64,000 nucleotides of DNA from Austropuccinia psidii (taxonomy: Eukaryota > Basidiomycota > Pucciniomycetes > Pucciniales > Sphaerophragmiaceae). Under the pieces are notes generated by a model. That model did no database searches, was not told the DNA's origin, and saw only the letters and a list, made by a program, of their open reading frames with translations. Numbering within the stretch: position 1 is the stretch's first letter; each line of letters begins with the position of its first letter. Location: assembly GCA_023105745.1 (NCBI GenBank), contig JALGQZ010000002.1, positions 44,816,997-44,880,996 of the forward strand, read 5' to 3'. The translations under genes and the position numbers were made by a program. Shown here piece by piece: positions 12,009 through 22,500 of the stretch.

Positions 12009-15000
12009 ATGTCAGACCTGAATCATTTTGAACAAGGAAAAATAGAGACACAATCTCAGTATAAGAGCTGGTTTATGGTTGCAAAAACAGAAAGAATGGG
12101 AACTTCTTCCAAGTCTTTGGATAGGAACAATGAACTAATATCTTCAAGTGAAGAAGTTAATGGGCCCAGAAAATACAGAAGACCTTCTGAAGGGTTGGAA
12201 ACCCATGTCTTGCAAAGGAAAAGTCCAACAGATAAAAGCTGGGTTGCAAAACCAAAGTATTTTGTCAGAGGACCAGAAGAAGGAGTTGGCCCAAGGGAAG
12301 GACAACAGCCCAGTGGAAGCCCCTCAAGCCTCCACAAGTTCCAGAAAATGGAAAGCAAGCCCCAAAGAGCAATCAGAAGGGCAAGAAAAAGGCAAAGTCC
12401 AAGTGAAACAAACCTTACCAACAGAACTACAGAACTACAAAGAAGGAAAGGAAAGCCATGGAAAATGTGTTCAATATGGCAAGAACTTTGATCGAATTCA
12501 AAAACAAGGAGGATGAAATAATTAATCACTCCCTTCCAAAGAAATCGACTTTATAAAGCTTTTGTCTCACATTGAAACTTTTAATAAAGAGATTTTTGGC
12601 AAAGTCTAAACATTTTGAGTATATCCAACAGAGATTGGGTAGAGAGATTTTACAAGTGAAGGAGGCACAAAAGACCATTATTGGTCTAGAAAGTGTGAAT
12701 AAGGCCAATATTTTGTCTTTGAAACATATTTGTGAGAGAATTGAGTCCAAAGTCACTTTGGTCAATAAACCAGATGATAATTATATTTCTTTTATTGCTA
12801 AACAATTAAAAGAATTAGGAATAAAAGCTCAAAACTTGCAGAATTCAGCTGGGAAAAATGAAGCTCTTTTCCAAAAACAGTTGTAAAAAAGTGATAAAGC
12901 AAAACTTGAATTGAAATAAGATATTCAATCAAGTATTAATAATATATCACTAAAAAATGAGTTGCCAACAGGAATGTGTTGAACCTGAATAATGCCTTAC
13001 ATCATACAATTTCAAGCAATGAAGAAGTGGAAAATGACTTTAATTTCAAGGACATTGCCAGATTAGAGGAATGGCCAACCTTGAGTGGTGAAGGAGAATA
13101 TTATCATATGGAATTTATGAAGACTGTGAGCCTTGAGGTATATTTTACATACCCAAATAGGCCACAAATATCTTAAAAAGAAATTTTGAATTATGCACAA
13201 CTCATAAGTCATGCATATATCCAAAATTCATCATTTTCAATTTCAGAAAAGATGAATAACTTTTTATTGAGTAAGTAAATCCATGGATTTAAGACCAGAT
13301 TTGGATTCTACACAAAAATTCACCTAGAGTAGCTCCATAGAGTGAATAAGCTCAATTTAAGTATTTGAGGTGGTAAAATGGAAAATACTTCAATACCACA
13401 TCATTAATACCACATAAAAGATCCATGAAAATTTGTTTTTCTTGATTTTTAGCCAAAATAATGGGAAAGTGAGAAATCCCATGTTACATATACACTAAGA
13501 ATAGTGTTATGCATGTTTTGAGCACTTAATATCATGGTATTCCTACATGGACTTTTGGTACACCCATAGTGGATATCTCACTTTAAGCTTAAATTACTAT
13601 TTTGATGTAAAAAATAGGCAAGGGGGACAAAAGACATCAAAGAGAGCCAGGGTACCCAACTTCTGAGGCCTCAGAGGCGTGGATAGCTCCAGAGCATGGA
13701 TCCATGGCTCATCTTGGCCTAATTGGTAAACTAAAACTCTTTGGGAACTTGGTTACCAAGTTACAACTACTGTAAAACACCAGAAAATAGCAAATAACCT
13801 GCTATTTTGATGTGCCAAGGAGGTAATGAGCTACTTAAACTGCTGTAACCATGTCAATTACTAATGACTTTCCATGGATAGACCCCAAAAGAGTAATTAA
13901 AACCCTTTTGGGACCCATATTCATTGATTTACCTCATAGCAACCAGCAAAACACTGCTATTTGCAATTCTACGTAGAAATGAGGTAAAAACTTCAAAAAT
14001 TCATTAAAAATACAATTCTTAATGAATCTTTCTGAAACTTTCAGGACTAAAGGCGAACTGTATTATCTATGGTACAACCAAAAAGAATCACAGTTTTACT
14101 AGTAAAATTAAATGTTTTACTTACAGTCCATTTTTGGTTATTCTACGTGAAACACTGAATCTTCAAAAATTCACAGTAATTACAACCTGTGATGAAATTG
14201 GCAATAACATTGATAACTTTGAGAAATCAATGATTATTTTAGCATAAAAGAAGATTTACAAGTGTTACTCCTTTTATTCTTAACCATATTGGGGTTGGTA
14301 GTCACGTAAAAGCATCAATTAAGTAATTATGATAATCTTACGTGACAACTGATGATGCAATCAATAATCCAAAAAGGTTTATTGTTTTCTCACTCACTGG
14401 TTTTTCAGTTTTCTCCATGGCACGCCTCTGTGAGCTGTTGTTGACTTAAAAGAGGCCTCCTCTTGCTGTTTTTTCCAAGAATAATCATCTTATCAATTTA
14501 TTAAATCTTTATTACCAACAAGTAAGTATTAGTTCAGCTATTCTTAAGTGTTTTAATCTTTCAGAATCAATCAGAAAGACGTGAAATCATAGAATACAAC
14601 TATATATTGTTGTAATACTGTTATAAATCCTTTTGATCCCTTAAATCCACAATTCCACGTCAAATTTCTCTGCTTTTATCTATCAATAAGTTCTTTGGAG
14701 TATTAGTAAGTCATTTATCTTTAATTCTTAAAGTTTTTCTCTAGTAATAGTTTTCTTCAAGAATTATCTCTATAATTATTCTTATAAAAGATAATTATAT
14801 ATTAAAATAATTTTATTATTTTAATAAAAGAAGTTTTTATTATTAAATTCTTCTTGTAATTGATTCTTGTAGACAATTACTGCTCACTGTTATAATCACT
14901 AGTAGTGTATAACACGTGAAAGAAATAATTTTATAACTATTTAATTGTGGTTATAATAATTTTTATTATTATATTTCATAAGAACAGACATAGTACTGTT

Positions 15001-15755
15001 GATTAATAGTAATATTATCATCAGTTTCATAGTCACATCTTACAAAGACAATGGATATGTTTAGAGAAGAACTTAAAATAACGGATGAATACATAAGCTC
15101 CAGATTACACTGATTATTTACCAAATCAGCAAAGAAAGGGTATTCTAAAATGAGACAAGACCATGGTAAGCACTCCTGGCATTGGTGGAAAGTAAAAATC
15201 ATTTACAAATGGGAAAATTGCTCCTGGATATTTAGAATGGAAGATTCTTTTAAAGAAGCCATTTTTAATATTGAGAGGGACAGGCCCATGTCCTGGTTTC
15301 TTAAGAAGAAGGAAGGATCAACTTCCATTCATCCTGATATTTCTGAAACAATGGTACATAAAATGATATAAAGAAAGTGTGGTGGTGACCTTGAGCATGC
15401 TATAAGAAGAAGATTTATTGAGCCTTGATCTACAGAAGATTATACCAATGCCATGGAAGACATCACTATCAGAACAAAAGTTGGTATAACTTGGTATAAA
15501 CCACCAATAGACAATACAACGAGTGGGAAACCAATTTCAAGGCCAAATAAACCACAAGACAGAGCTCCTTTGAAATGTAATAAATGTGGAAGTGCATCTC
15601 ATTTGGCTAATACTTGTCCAAAAAAGACAAGCATCAACAAGATAGAAATTGAAAAAGCTGATGACAAAAAAGAGACAAATGATGTATCTTTACATGAAAG
15701 TGATTATGAGCCTTCTCAAGAAGAAGAGCTACCAGATCAACATAGTATAGAAAAC
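12009..15755 (+). pseudogene. Gag pseudogene of element D
   Basis: The Gag reading is spread over several frames. An N-terminal segment has ENTEDLLKGWKPMSCKGKVQQ (12148-12516, shifted from the 12009 start). MARTLIEFKNKED follows near 12480. A charged, helix-prone segment occupies 12572-12886. The capsid-like part (EEWPTLSGEGEYYHMEFMKT) is cut at 13124 by a solo LTR and resumes at 15045 (MRQDHGKHSWHWWK). It ends with a CCHC zinc knuckle, CNKCGSASHLANTC, near 15575-15617 (CX2CX4HX4C), which in live elements binds genomic RNA. Frameshifts near 12480 and 12540 plus stops make it non-functional. Confidence 0.75.
13125..15044. repeat. Solo LTR inside D gag
   Basis: The segment starts TGTGAGCCTTGAGG and ends CATCTTACA, with termini like those of the D LTRs but an otherwise quite different interior. 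It is bounded by perfect 5-bp duplications AAGAC (13120-13124 and 15045-15049). Removing it and one duplication rejoins the Gag reading MEFMKT to MDMFREELKI. No internal coding sequence remains, so the two LTRs of a full element must have recombined to leave one. It is 1920 bp long; two short frames inside are noise. Confidence 0.85.
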
Positions 15756-16230
15756 ATTAATGTTTCCTTTGAAGTCACAGAAGTGCATACTCAATTACCA
15801 CAGTACAGTGATGAATGTATGGATCTCATACATGTGCAAGATGCTAGTATGCAGAAAGCCAAGCCTGATAGAGGTAAAGGTTATACATCTGGATCATCCT
15901 GTATCACTAATATTGTGATAAACAGCAAAGAAGCAAAGATAAATCTTGACTCAGGTGAGTTTTGTACCTGTGTTGGAAAAGATTATCTTGGAATGATTTA
16001 TACCACTTGGCAAGGAATTTTAATGCAAATTGAAGATATAAAATTCAGCAGTGCTAGCCAGGATATGCACCCTTTAGGCATTCTTGAAGCAGAAATATAT
16101 TTCCTCACCCTGAAGGAAGTATCAAACTGAAAGCTGAATTTTTTATTATGGATAATTTAACTTCACAACATTTTCTACTTGGAAATGATTATCTCAATAT
16201 TTATGGTATTGATATTAATAATCATAAAGA
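15756..16230 (+). pseudogene. Aspartic protease remnant of element D
   Basis: After the zinc knuckle the frame continues through KPDRGKGYTSGSSCITNIVINS into the protease active-site region INLDSGEFCTCVGKDYLG (about 15930-15995), with the DSG catalytic triplet present. It runs to a stop at 16128-16130; the downstream flap-like part (about 16140-16230) is in another frame. In live elements this enzyme cleaves the Gag-Pol polyprotein. Confidence 0.7.
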
Positions 16231-16319
16231 AAGATTTTCACTATAGGAGAAAGTAAAAGGCAGAAATTTGCTTTTCTTCTTCAAAAAGTAGAAATAACTG
16301 TCATTAGACAAGTAAAAAA

Positions 16320-16591
16320 AGTTAATTAGGAAGGATTTGTGGCAGATCAATTAATTGAAACACAAATTAGTCCTGAATTAAAATTAGAAATAAAGGAAGA
16401 CCTTATTGAAATATTGATTCAGTATAGAGAAGCCTTTGCCAATGATAATGAACCACTTTGGGCCATTAAAGGCTATTAAGTGGATATTATTCTTGCTGTG
16501 GAAAGACCTTACCCTTCACTATCAAGAAGACAATCTTACCCAGATGTACTCAGGGATAGCAAAGCATTGGAAACTCATATTTATGAGCTAA
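16320..16591 (+). pseudogene. RT N-terminal part of element D, before A1
   Basis: DIILAVERPYPSLSRRQSYP and ALETHIYEL are the linker and start of reverse transcriptase. The reading stops at 16591 where A1 begins and continues at 25823 (ELMKLGVLRNIGHNEEV) once A1 and one GCTAA duplication are removed. A stop at 16477-16479 shows decay. Confidence 0.75.
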
Positions 16592-16700
16592 TGTCACAGC
16601 CAAGGAGGCAGGGGCATTTCCAATCATCATCAGCAAATCATTATATCATGGATACCCGTCAAAACCCAATCAGCAAGGGGGTTTCAGTCAAGACTCTCCA

Positions 16701-16864
16701 AATACAGTTTTCATACAGGCAAGATCCAAATACAGTTTCAAACCTCAATACAGTTTCATACAGGCAAGACTCAAATACAGGATTCACCAAATACAGGCCT
16801 GTAATCAATACAGGCGCAAATACCTGTATTGACTGTATAACCTGTATTGGATTAACCAATACAG
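16701..16864. promoter_or_regulatory. AATACAG motif cluster in A1 LTR
   Basis: Nine exact copies of AATACAG or its complement CTGTATT occur in 164 bases. They include an inverted pair CAATACAGG (16806-16814) and CCTGTATTG (16823-16831) separated by 8 bases. The density and symmetry suggest protein binding sites in the upstream part of the LTR, that is, a transcriptional control region. The binding factor is unknown. Confidence 0.5.
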
Positions 16865-16942
16865 GATTCAATCCCACATCCAACTTCTTCCAGCATACAG
16901 ACAAGTATCTCAACACTCAAACTCCAAGGCTGGCATTTCTCA

Positions 16943-16998
16943 CATATACCAGCCCCTCTTCACCCACCTGGGGGTTTTTCCCCCAGTTAATTAAAATA
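16943..16998 (+). promoter_or_regulatory. Putative A1 core promoter, start hairpin and primer sequence
   Basis: CATATA at 16943-16948 lies about 40 bases before a perfect 7-bp inverted repeat CTGGGGG/CCCCCAG with a T5 loop (16968-16986). AGTTAATTAAAATA follows (16985-16998). If transcription begins near 16985, the first 14 bases of the RNA are complementary to 17358-17371. The start site is inferred from that complementarity, not observed. Confidence 0.45.
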
Positions 16999-17356
16999 GT
17001 TGATTTATTATTTAATATTATTTTATTCTCACTTTTGGAATATTATTTTATTATTTACTAAGTTAGTCTTAGCCTTCCCTCACCTGTTCAGTAGAGTCCT
17101 GGTGGCCATATCCTTATTAATTCCTTTTCTCTTTTCTGAACAGGTTGAAACAGTGACTCAGGATTATTTGTGGTTGGCTCTTTATTATTGCTTTTGTTTT
17201 GTCTCTCTTATCTTTTATGCTTATTATTTTATGACTAGGAATTTATCCTCTTACTCCATTACTCTTATCATTTGAGTATTTTCTTCTGAGCCCTCCATAA
17301 GTAAGTCTGTTCACTGAGTGACAGGCCCTCTTCATTTTAGAAGAGCCCCTGTGACA

Positions 17357-17371
17357 TTATTTTAATTAACT
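17357..17371 (+). promoter_or_regulatory. A1 primer-binding site, self-priming type
   Basis: The 15 bases directly after the LTR are TTATTTTAATTAACT. Bases 17358-17371 are the exact reverse complement of 16985-16998 in the LTR, and 17357 can form a G-U pair with 16999. There is no TGG start as expected for a tRNA 3' end. This fits Tf1/sushi-type elements, in which the folded 5' end of the RNA primes reverse transcription. Confidence 0.65.
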
Positions 17372-18144
17372 CATAATTGCTTCTTTTTCATTCATTCATT
17401 TTATTCATTTATCTCATTCTTCAATTATGATTTTTTTTCATGATTTTATGATTTTTTATGATTTTTATGATTTTTCTCTCTTATCAATTTTCATCTCATT
17501 CATTTTATTCAAATGAAAATTGATTCTCTTTCTCATTTCAAAAATTCTGCTGACCATTTCACTTTACTCTTTATCATTCTAATTTCTCTTTTGTCTGAAT
17601 TCAGGTTTTTATCAGGTTATTTGAGTGGAATTATTTGGGTTAATTGATTCATTATTCAGGGATTTATTGATTTGGGGTATTCAGTGGTTTTGATTGAAAT
17701 TTCTCAAGATTATTGATTGATTGATTGATTGTTCAAGACACTGATCTCACCTCAAGATTTTGAATTGACCTGATTGATTTGATTTGATTTGATTGACTTG
17801 ATTTGATTCTTCAAGATACCTGATTTATCCTCAAGATTTGATTTGATTTATTGATTTGAATTTGATTCCTCAAGAAAATTGAATTGATTTTTGAAGATAT
17901 TGATTGAATTCCTCAAGACTTAATTGATTTGATTTTGATTGACTTGATTTGACTTATTGATTGAAATTGATTATTCATAAGAATTTGACTTTGTCATCTT
18001 CACTCTTCAAGATTTATTCATATTGATTCACTTCAAGACTGTTTATTGATTCTTCAAGATCATCAAGATTCTCATTTAATTTGATTTGGTCAAGCCTTAA
18101 TTTATTCAAAGTATCATCAAGTTTTTATTCATTCTTCTTTCATA
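17372..18144 (+). other. A1 leader, low-complexity
   Basis: The untranslated leader contains about five spaced ATGATTTT repeats (17425-17475), which add upstream ATGs. A long stretch of TTGATT/TCAAGA-type repeats follows (about 17640-18110). No coding frame is supported. The A2 copy has the same layout (37609-38372), so the repeats are an inherited part of the element. Confidence 0.6.
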
Positions 18145-19503
18145 ATGCCAGTTCAGCATAGCCCACCAGCCAAGAATACAAGATCCCAGAGACATCAAGC
18201 TGTTCTCACTCCTACACAAAGGGCTCCTCTTGACCGCACACCATCAGTTCATCAACTGAGTGCAAATTTGGACAGAGGACCACCAATGGAAGGAGCAGCA
18301 CCCTCCAGAAGAGGAGGTGTGAAGTCTAGAAGATCAAGATCATTCTCTGGACTATTGGGTGGTTATCCTGGTGTTTCTCAAGGGCCTAGAAGTAGATTGG
18401 GGGAAGCTGAAGATGAGGAGGGGGAGGAGTCTGTGGAAGAGGAAGAATCTGAGGAGACTGAAGTGGCAGCTGCCTTGGCAGGTGCTACTGAAGCTCCTGA
18501 GGCTCCAAATCTAGCCCTTTCTAATCAACCTTCCGTCTCTCAAGCTGAACCAAATTTCCTCAAGATGATGGAGCAAATGACTCAGTTTATGGGACAACTC
18601 ACTCAAGCAGTTGCCCCAAGGGACACTTCAAAAGTCCCTGCATTCAAGACTCCATCAATGAAGGCACCTGATTCTTTTGATGGTACTAAAGCTCATAAAT
18701 TGAGAGGATTCATTCAATCCTGTCAATTAATCTTTCATAATGACCCAGCAAACTTCTTCTCTGACAGGAAGAAGGTGCTTTATTCAACTTCTTTTCTTAC
18801 TGGTAGAGCTGGCAAATGGATTGAACCTTACCTCTCAAATATCTCCAATGAAGACCCTTCTTACCTCCTCAATAACTGGCAGTTGTTTGAAACCCAGTTA
18901 TTCACTCTGTTTGGTGATCCCAATGAAGTCAGAAAAGCTGAACAAGAGTTGGACAATTTGAGGATGAGGGAAAGTGGTCAAGTTTCCTTGTACATAGCTG
19001 ATTTCAGAAGTTTAATGTCAAGAATTGGAGACTGGGGGGAAAGGGCCTATATTCATGTGTATAGAAGAGGCTTGGCATCAAGATTGTTGGACCAATTGGC
19101 TTCTCACCCTGGAACTTTTGATAGTCTTCAAGAACTCATGGATATCACCTTGGAATTAGATACCAGGTACCATGAGAGGCAGAAGGAAAAGGGCAGTCAT
19201 CAAGAGAAGAAGCCTCCAATCAGTGGATCCAACTCCTCCAAGCCTCCTCAAAGTTCATCATCAAAGAAGCCTTATCATAAGAAGAATAAGAAGGGGAAGA
19301 ATTTTCAAGTGTCCAAAGACAAGCCTCATGCTGCTCTCCTCAATAAGGACAACAAATTAATTGGTTCTGAAAAGGAGAGGAGGATCAAAGAAGGCTTGTG
19401 CAATTATTGTGGTGGAAAGCACCCATTTGAAAAATGCTTCAAGAGGCCTGAAAATAGGCAAGGGTCCTCAAAAGGCTTCCCTAGCAAGCAGGGAAAAGCC
19501 TGA
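18145..19503 (+). CDS. gag: A1 Gag protein
   Basis: 452 codons from ATG at 18145 to TGA at 19501-19503. Residues about 93-122 form a very acidic stretch. Residues about 175-320 are the capsid-like Retrotrans_gag domain (FHNDPANFFSDRKKVLYSTS and TGRAGKWIEPYL). A lysine/serine-rich basic linker follows. The protein ends with a zinc knuckle, CNYCGGKHPFEKC (19399-19437), spaced CX2CX3HX4C, one residue shorter than the usual CX2CX4HX4C. Gag assembles the virus-like particle and packages the RNA. The start is chosen because the same MPVQHSPP opening is conserved in A2. The stop is 4 bases after a slippery heptamer, so a fraction of ribosomes would continue into Pol. Confidence 0.93.
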   Translation: MPVQHSPPAKNTRSQRHQAVLTPTQRAPLDRTPSVHQLSANLDRGPPMEGAAPSRRGGVKSRRSRSFSGLLGGYPGVSQGPRSRLGEAEDEEGEESVEEEESEETEVAAALAGATEAPEAPNLALSNQPSVSQAEPNFLKMMEQMTQFMGQLTQAVAPRDTSKVPAFKTPSMKAPDSFDGTKAHKLRGFIQSCQLIFHNDPANFFSDRKKVLYSTSFLTGRAGKWIEPYLSNISNEDPSYLLNNWQLFETQLFTLFGDPNEVRKAEQELDNLRMRESGQVSLYIADFRSLMSRIGDWGERAYIHVYRRGLASRLLDQLASHPGTFDSLQELMDITLELDTRYHERQKEKGSHQEKKPPISGSNSSKPPQSSSSKKPYHKKNKKGKNFQVSKDKPHAALLNKDNKLIGSEKERRIKEGLCNYCGGKHPFEKCFKRPENRQGSSKGFPSKQGKA

Positions 19504-19535
19504 GTGGGAATCATGATGTGTTCAATGGTTCTCAC
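19485..19535 (+). promoter_or_regulatory. Putative -1 frameshift signal between gag and pol
   Basis: The pol frame is -1 to gag and opens only after a TAG at 19482-19484, so the shift must occur in 19485-19503. G GGA AAA (19491-19497) is a canonical X XXY YYZ heptamer in the gag frame. Six bases later a 9-bp stem can form between 19504-19512 and 19527-19535 (two G-U pairs, 14-nt loop). Heptamer, spacing and stem are unchanged in A2. Confidence 0.7.
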
Positions 19536-22500
19536 TTATTTCCTTCAAGAGCACAATTGTGCACTCTGAATACTAGTGTCAAGAAATCTTTAAAATTTCT
19601 TATTTTTTCTTCAATCTCTGATATTTTTTATAGTATTCTCATTGATTCTGGTGCTACAAACTCTTTTATTGCAAAGAATTTTGTTCTCAAGTACTCATTG
19701 ACCATGTCAGAGCTCCCTGAAAAGATTCCTCTTTTCATTCTGGATTCTAATGAATCCACTTCCCTGTTCATCACCCATTATACCAAGTGGGTTGTTGATT
19801 TACCTTCCTTCCCAAGCTTTGAATGGGATTTCCTTATCATAGATTCACCCAAGGGAGAAGACCTAATATTGGGCTATGATTTTCTTTACCATTTTAATCC
19901 CACTATTGATTGGAAAAATGGATTGATCACCTATGATTCTAGTCATAAGGATTCTAGTGGTATTATTTCTTCTACTTGTAATGACTTATCCACTGCTGTC
20001 AACAGTGTTGCTCTGGTTGGTGAACTTAAGACACCTTCCCTTCCTCCTTCTGTCCATATCCCTTCCATTTTTCCCTCTCAGTCATTACTTCCATTAAGAG
20101 ATGAAGTCTTCAAAGAGATAAAAGATGTTGGAGAAGATGTTGCTATATCTTCACTTCATCTCTTTCAAGGGGATATGGACCTTCCTCCTTTATCTTTTCA
20201 TGCCTCCCTGGAGGAGCAGTGGGATGAGGAGGAAGAGCCAGAAGAGATTGAAACTGTGCTGAAGGTAGTCCCTCCTGTTTATCACAAATATTTGGATGTA
20301 TTCTCCAAAGTGAAAGCAGAGAAACTTCCTCCACACCGTGCCTGTGATCATCATATCGAACTGGAGGGTCTTCTACCTCCAGTTGGTGTTATCTACTCTT
20401 TATCAAAGAATGAGTCAGAAACACTGCGGGCCTACATTTCAGAGAATGTAGAGAAAGGTTTCATCAGACCAAGCTCCTCCTCAACAGGAGCACCTGTCCT
20501 TTTTGTTAAGAAAAAGGATGGTGGTCTTCGTTTGTGTGTTGACTACCGCAAACTTAATGCTGTCACTAGGAAGAACAGGTATCCTGTTCCTCCAATGAAT
20601 CAGCTTCTTACCGTCTTTAACGGTGCTACTATCTTCTCCAAGATAGATCTGCGTGGTGCTTATAATCTCCTGAGAATTAAAGAGGGGGATGAGCATTTGA
20701 CTGCCTTTAGAACCAAATATGGCAGTTATGAGTATTTGGTTATGCCATTTGGCTTAACCAATGCTCCAGCTTCATTCCAAAATCTTGTGAATGATATATT
20801 TGCAGATTATTTGGATATTTTTGTTGTAGTGTACTTAGATGATATTATGGTCTTCTCTAGCTCTTTGGATGAACATGTTAAACATGTGGCCTCTGTTCTC
20901 CAAAAACTGAGAGACAATAATTTGTTTGCTAAAGCCTCCAAGTGTGTATTCCATGCCTCAAGTGTGGAATACTTGGGCTATGTTGTTTCAAGTGATGGCC
21001 TCAAGATGGATTCTTCAAAAGTTCAACAAATCCTCAGTTGGCCTCAGCCCAAGAACATCAAGGCCCTCCAATCTTTCCTTGGCTTTGCCAACTTTTATCG
21101 TCGTTTCATTAAAAATTATTCCAAAAAAATCTCTGCTCTCACTTCCCTTCTCAAAAAAGATTCTCCCTTCATCTTCAATGAGGAAGCTCTTAGCCAGTTT
21201 CAGATACTCAAAGAAGCTTTCACCACTGCTCCTATCCTCTCTCACTTTAATCCTTCTCTCCCAACTATTGTAGAGACTGATGCCTCTGATTATGCCTTGG
21301 GTGCTGTACTGAGTCAGGTGAATGACTCAGGAAAGCACCCCATTGCATTTGATAGTTGCAAGCTCTTACCAGCTGAACTCAACTATGAAATTCATGACAA
21401 GGAACTCCTTGGCATAGTTTGGGCTCTCAAGCGCTGGAGAGCCTTTCTCCTTTCTCTTTCTGATTCTTTTGAGGTCTTGACAGACCATTGTTCTCTCCAA
21501 TATTTTATGTCCTCTAAAGTCCTTACTCGCCGTCAAGCCCGTTGGGCTGAATTTTTGTCTGAATTTCACTTTGTTATCACTTACCGCCCAGGCAGGCTGG
21601 CCACTTTACCAGATGCCTTGTCACGTTGGGACGACGTGTACCCAGAGAGGGGGGTGGATTTCATCAGCAAGAATCCTCAAAACTTTCATCAAGTTCTCAA
21701 GCAAAATGAAATTCAAGAGTCAAGATTCTTTTCCATAAAAGTTGAAATGTTTTCAGATTTAGTTGATCAGATCCAAAGACAAGTATGGCAAGACAAAGAC
21801 TATAAGGAGATCCTCAAGAAATTAGCAAGAGGAGAATCAGTCCCAGACTATTCTCTTGAACCTCAAGCAAATTTGTTATTGTTCAAAGATAGAGTAGTTA
21901 TTCCAAGAAATCATGAAGTTCAATTGGATATTCTTCAAAGGCGTCATGATTCACCATTGGCTGGCCATCCTGGCCAGGAGAAGACCCTCAAGCTCATCAA
22001 GAGGGATTTTTATTGGGCTGGCATGAATCAAATCATCAAGGACTATGTGTCCTCATGTCAGCAATGTTCAAGAAACAAGAACATCCACCATAAGAAGTTT
22101 GGATTACTCAAGCCTCTTCAAATTCCATCTGGTCCTTGGAATTCTTTATCAATGGACTTTATCACTCAATTGCCCTTGTCAAGCAACTTTGATTCCATTT
22201 TAGTAGTTGTAGACAGATTTTCAAAAATGGCAATATTTATTCCAACTTATTCAACAATCACTGCTTTGGACTTAGCTCAAATATTCATTAATCATGTCTT
22301 TTCCAAACATGGTCTTCCAATCAGTATTGTTAGTGATAGAGGTTCTTTATTTGTTTCATCATTCTGGACCCAGTTATGTCAGCAGCTCAAGATATCAAGA
22401 GATCTTTCAACTGCATTTCACCCTGAAACAGATGGACAGACAGAGAGGGTAAATCAGATTCTAGAACAGTATCTTTGGATGTATGTCAGTTACCATCAAG

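Larger units (their letters stand above)
16592..17356 (+). repeat. 5' LTR of A1
   Basis: 765 bp, TG...CA bounded by TGTCACAG and CTGTGACA. It holds a cluster of AATACAG/CTGTATT motifs (16701-16864), a CATATA box (16943-16948), a perfect hairpin (16968-16986) and the 14-nt self-primer sequence (16985-16998). Two reading frames inside it recur in the 3' LTR and are not genes. Confidence 0.95.

Noticed and set aside
12056..12529. 157-codon minus-strand frame
   Set aside because: It is antisense to the Gag reading of element D, which has recognisable Gag sequence on the plus strand.
16480..17061. 193-codon frame starting in D RT and ending in the A1 LTR
   Set aside because: It is a chance fusion across the 16591/16592 insertion junction; the LTR part recurs in the 3' LTR.
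19501..19503. Stop-codon readthrough for Gag-Pol expression
   Set aside because: Pol is in the -1 frame relative to gag, so simple readthrough of the TGA would not enter pol.
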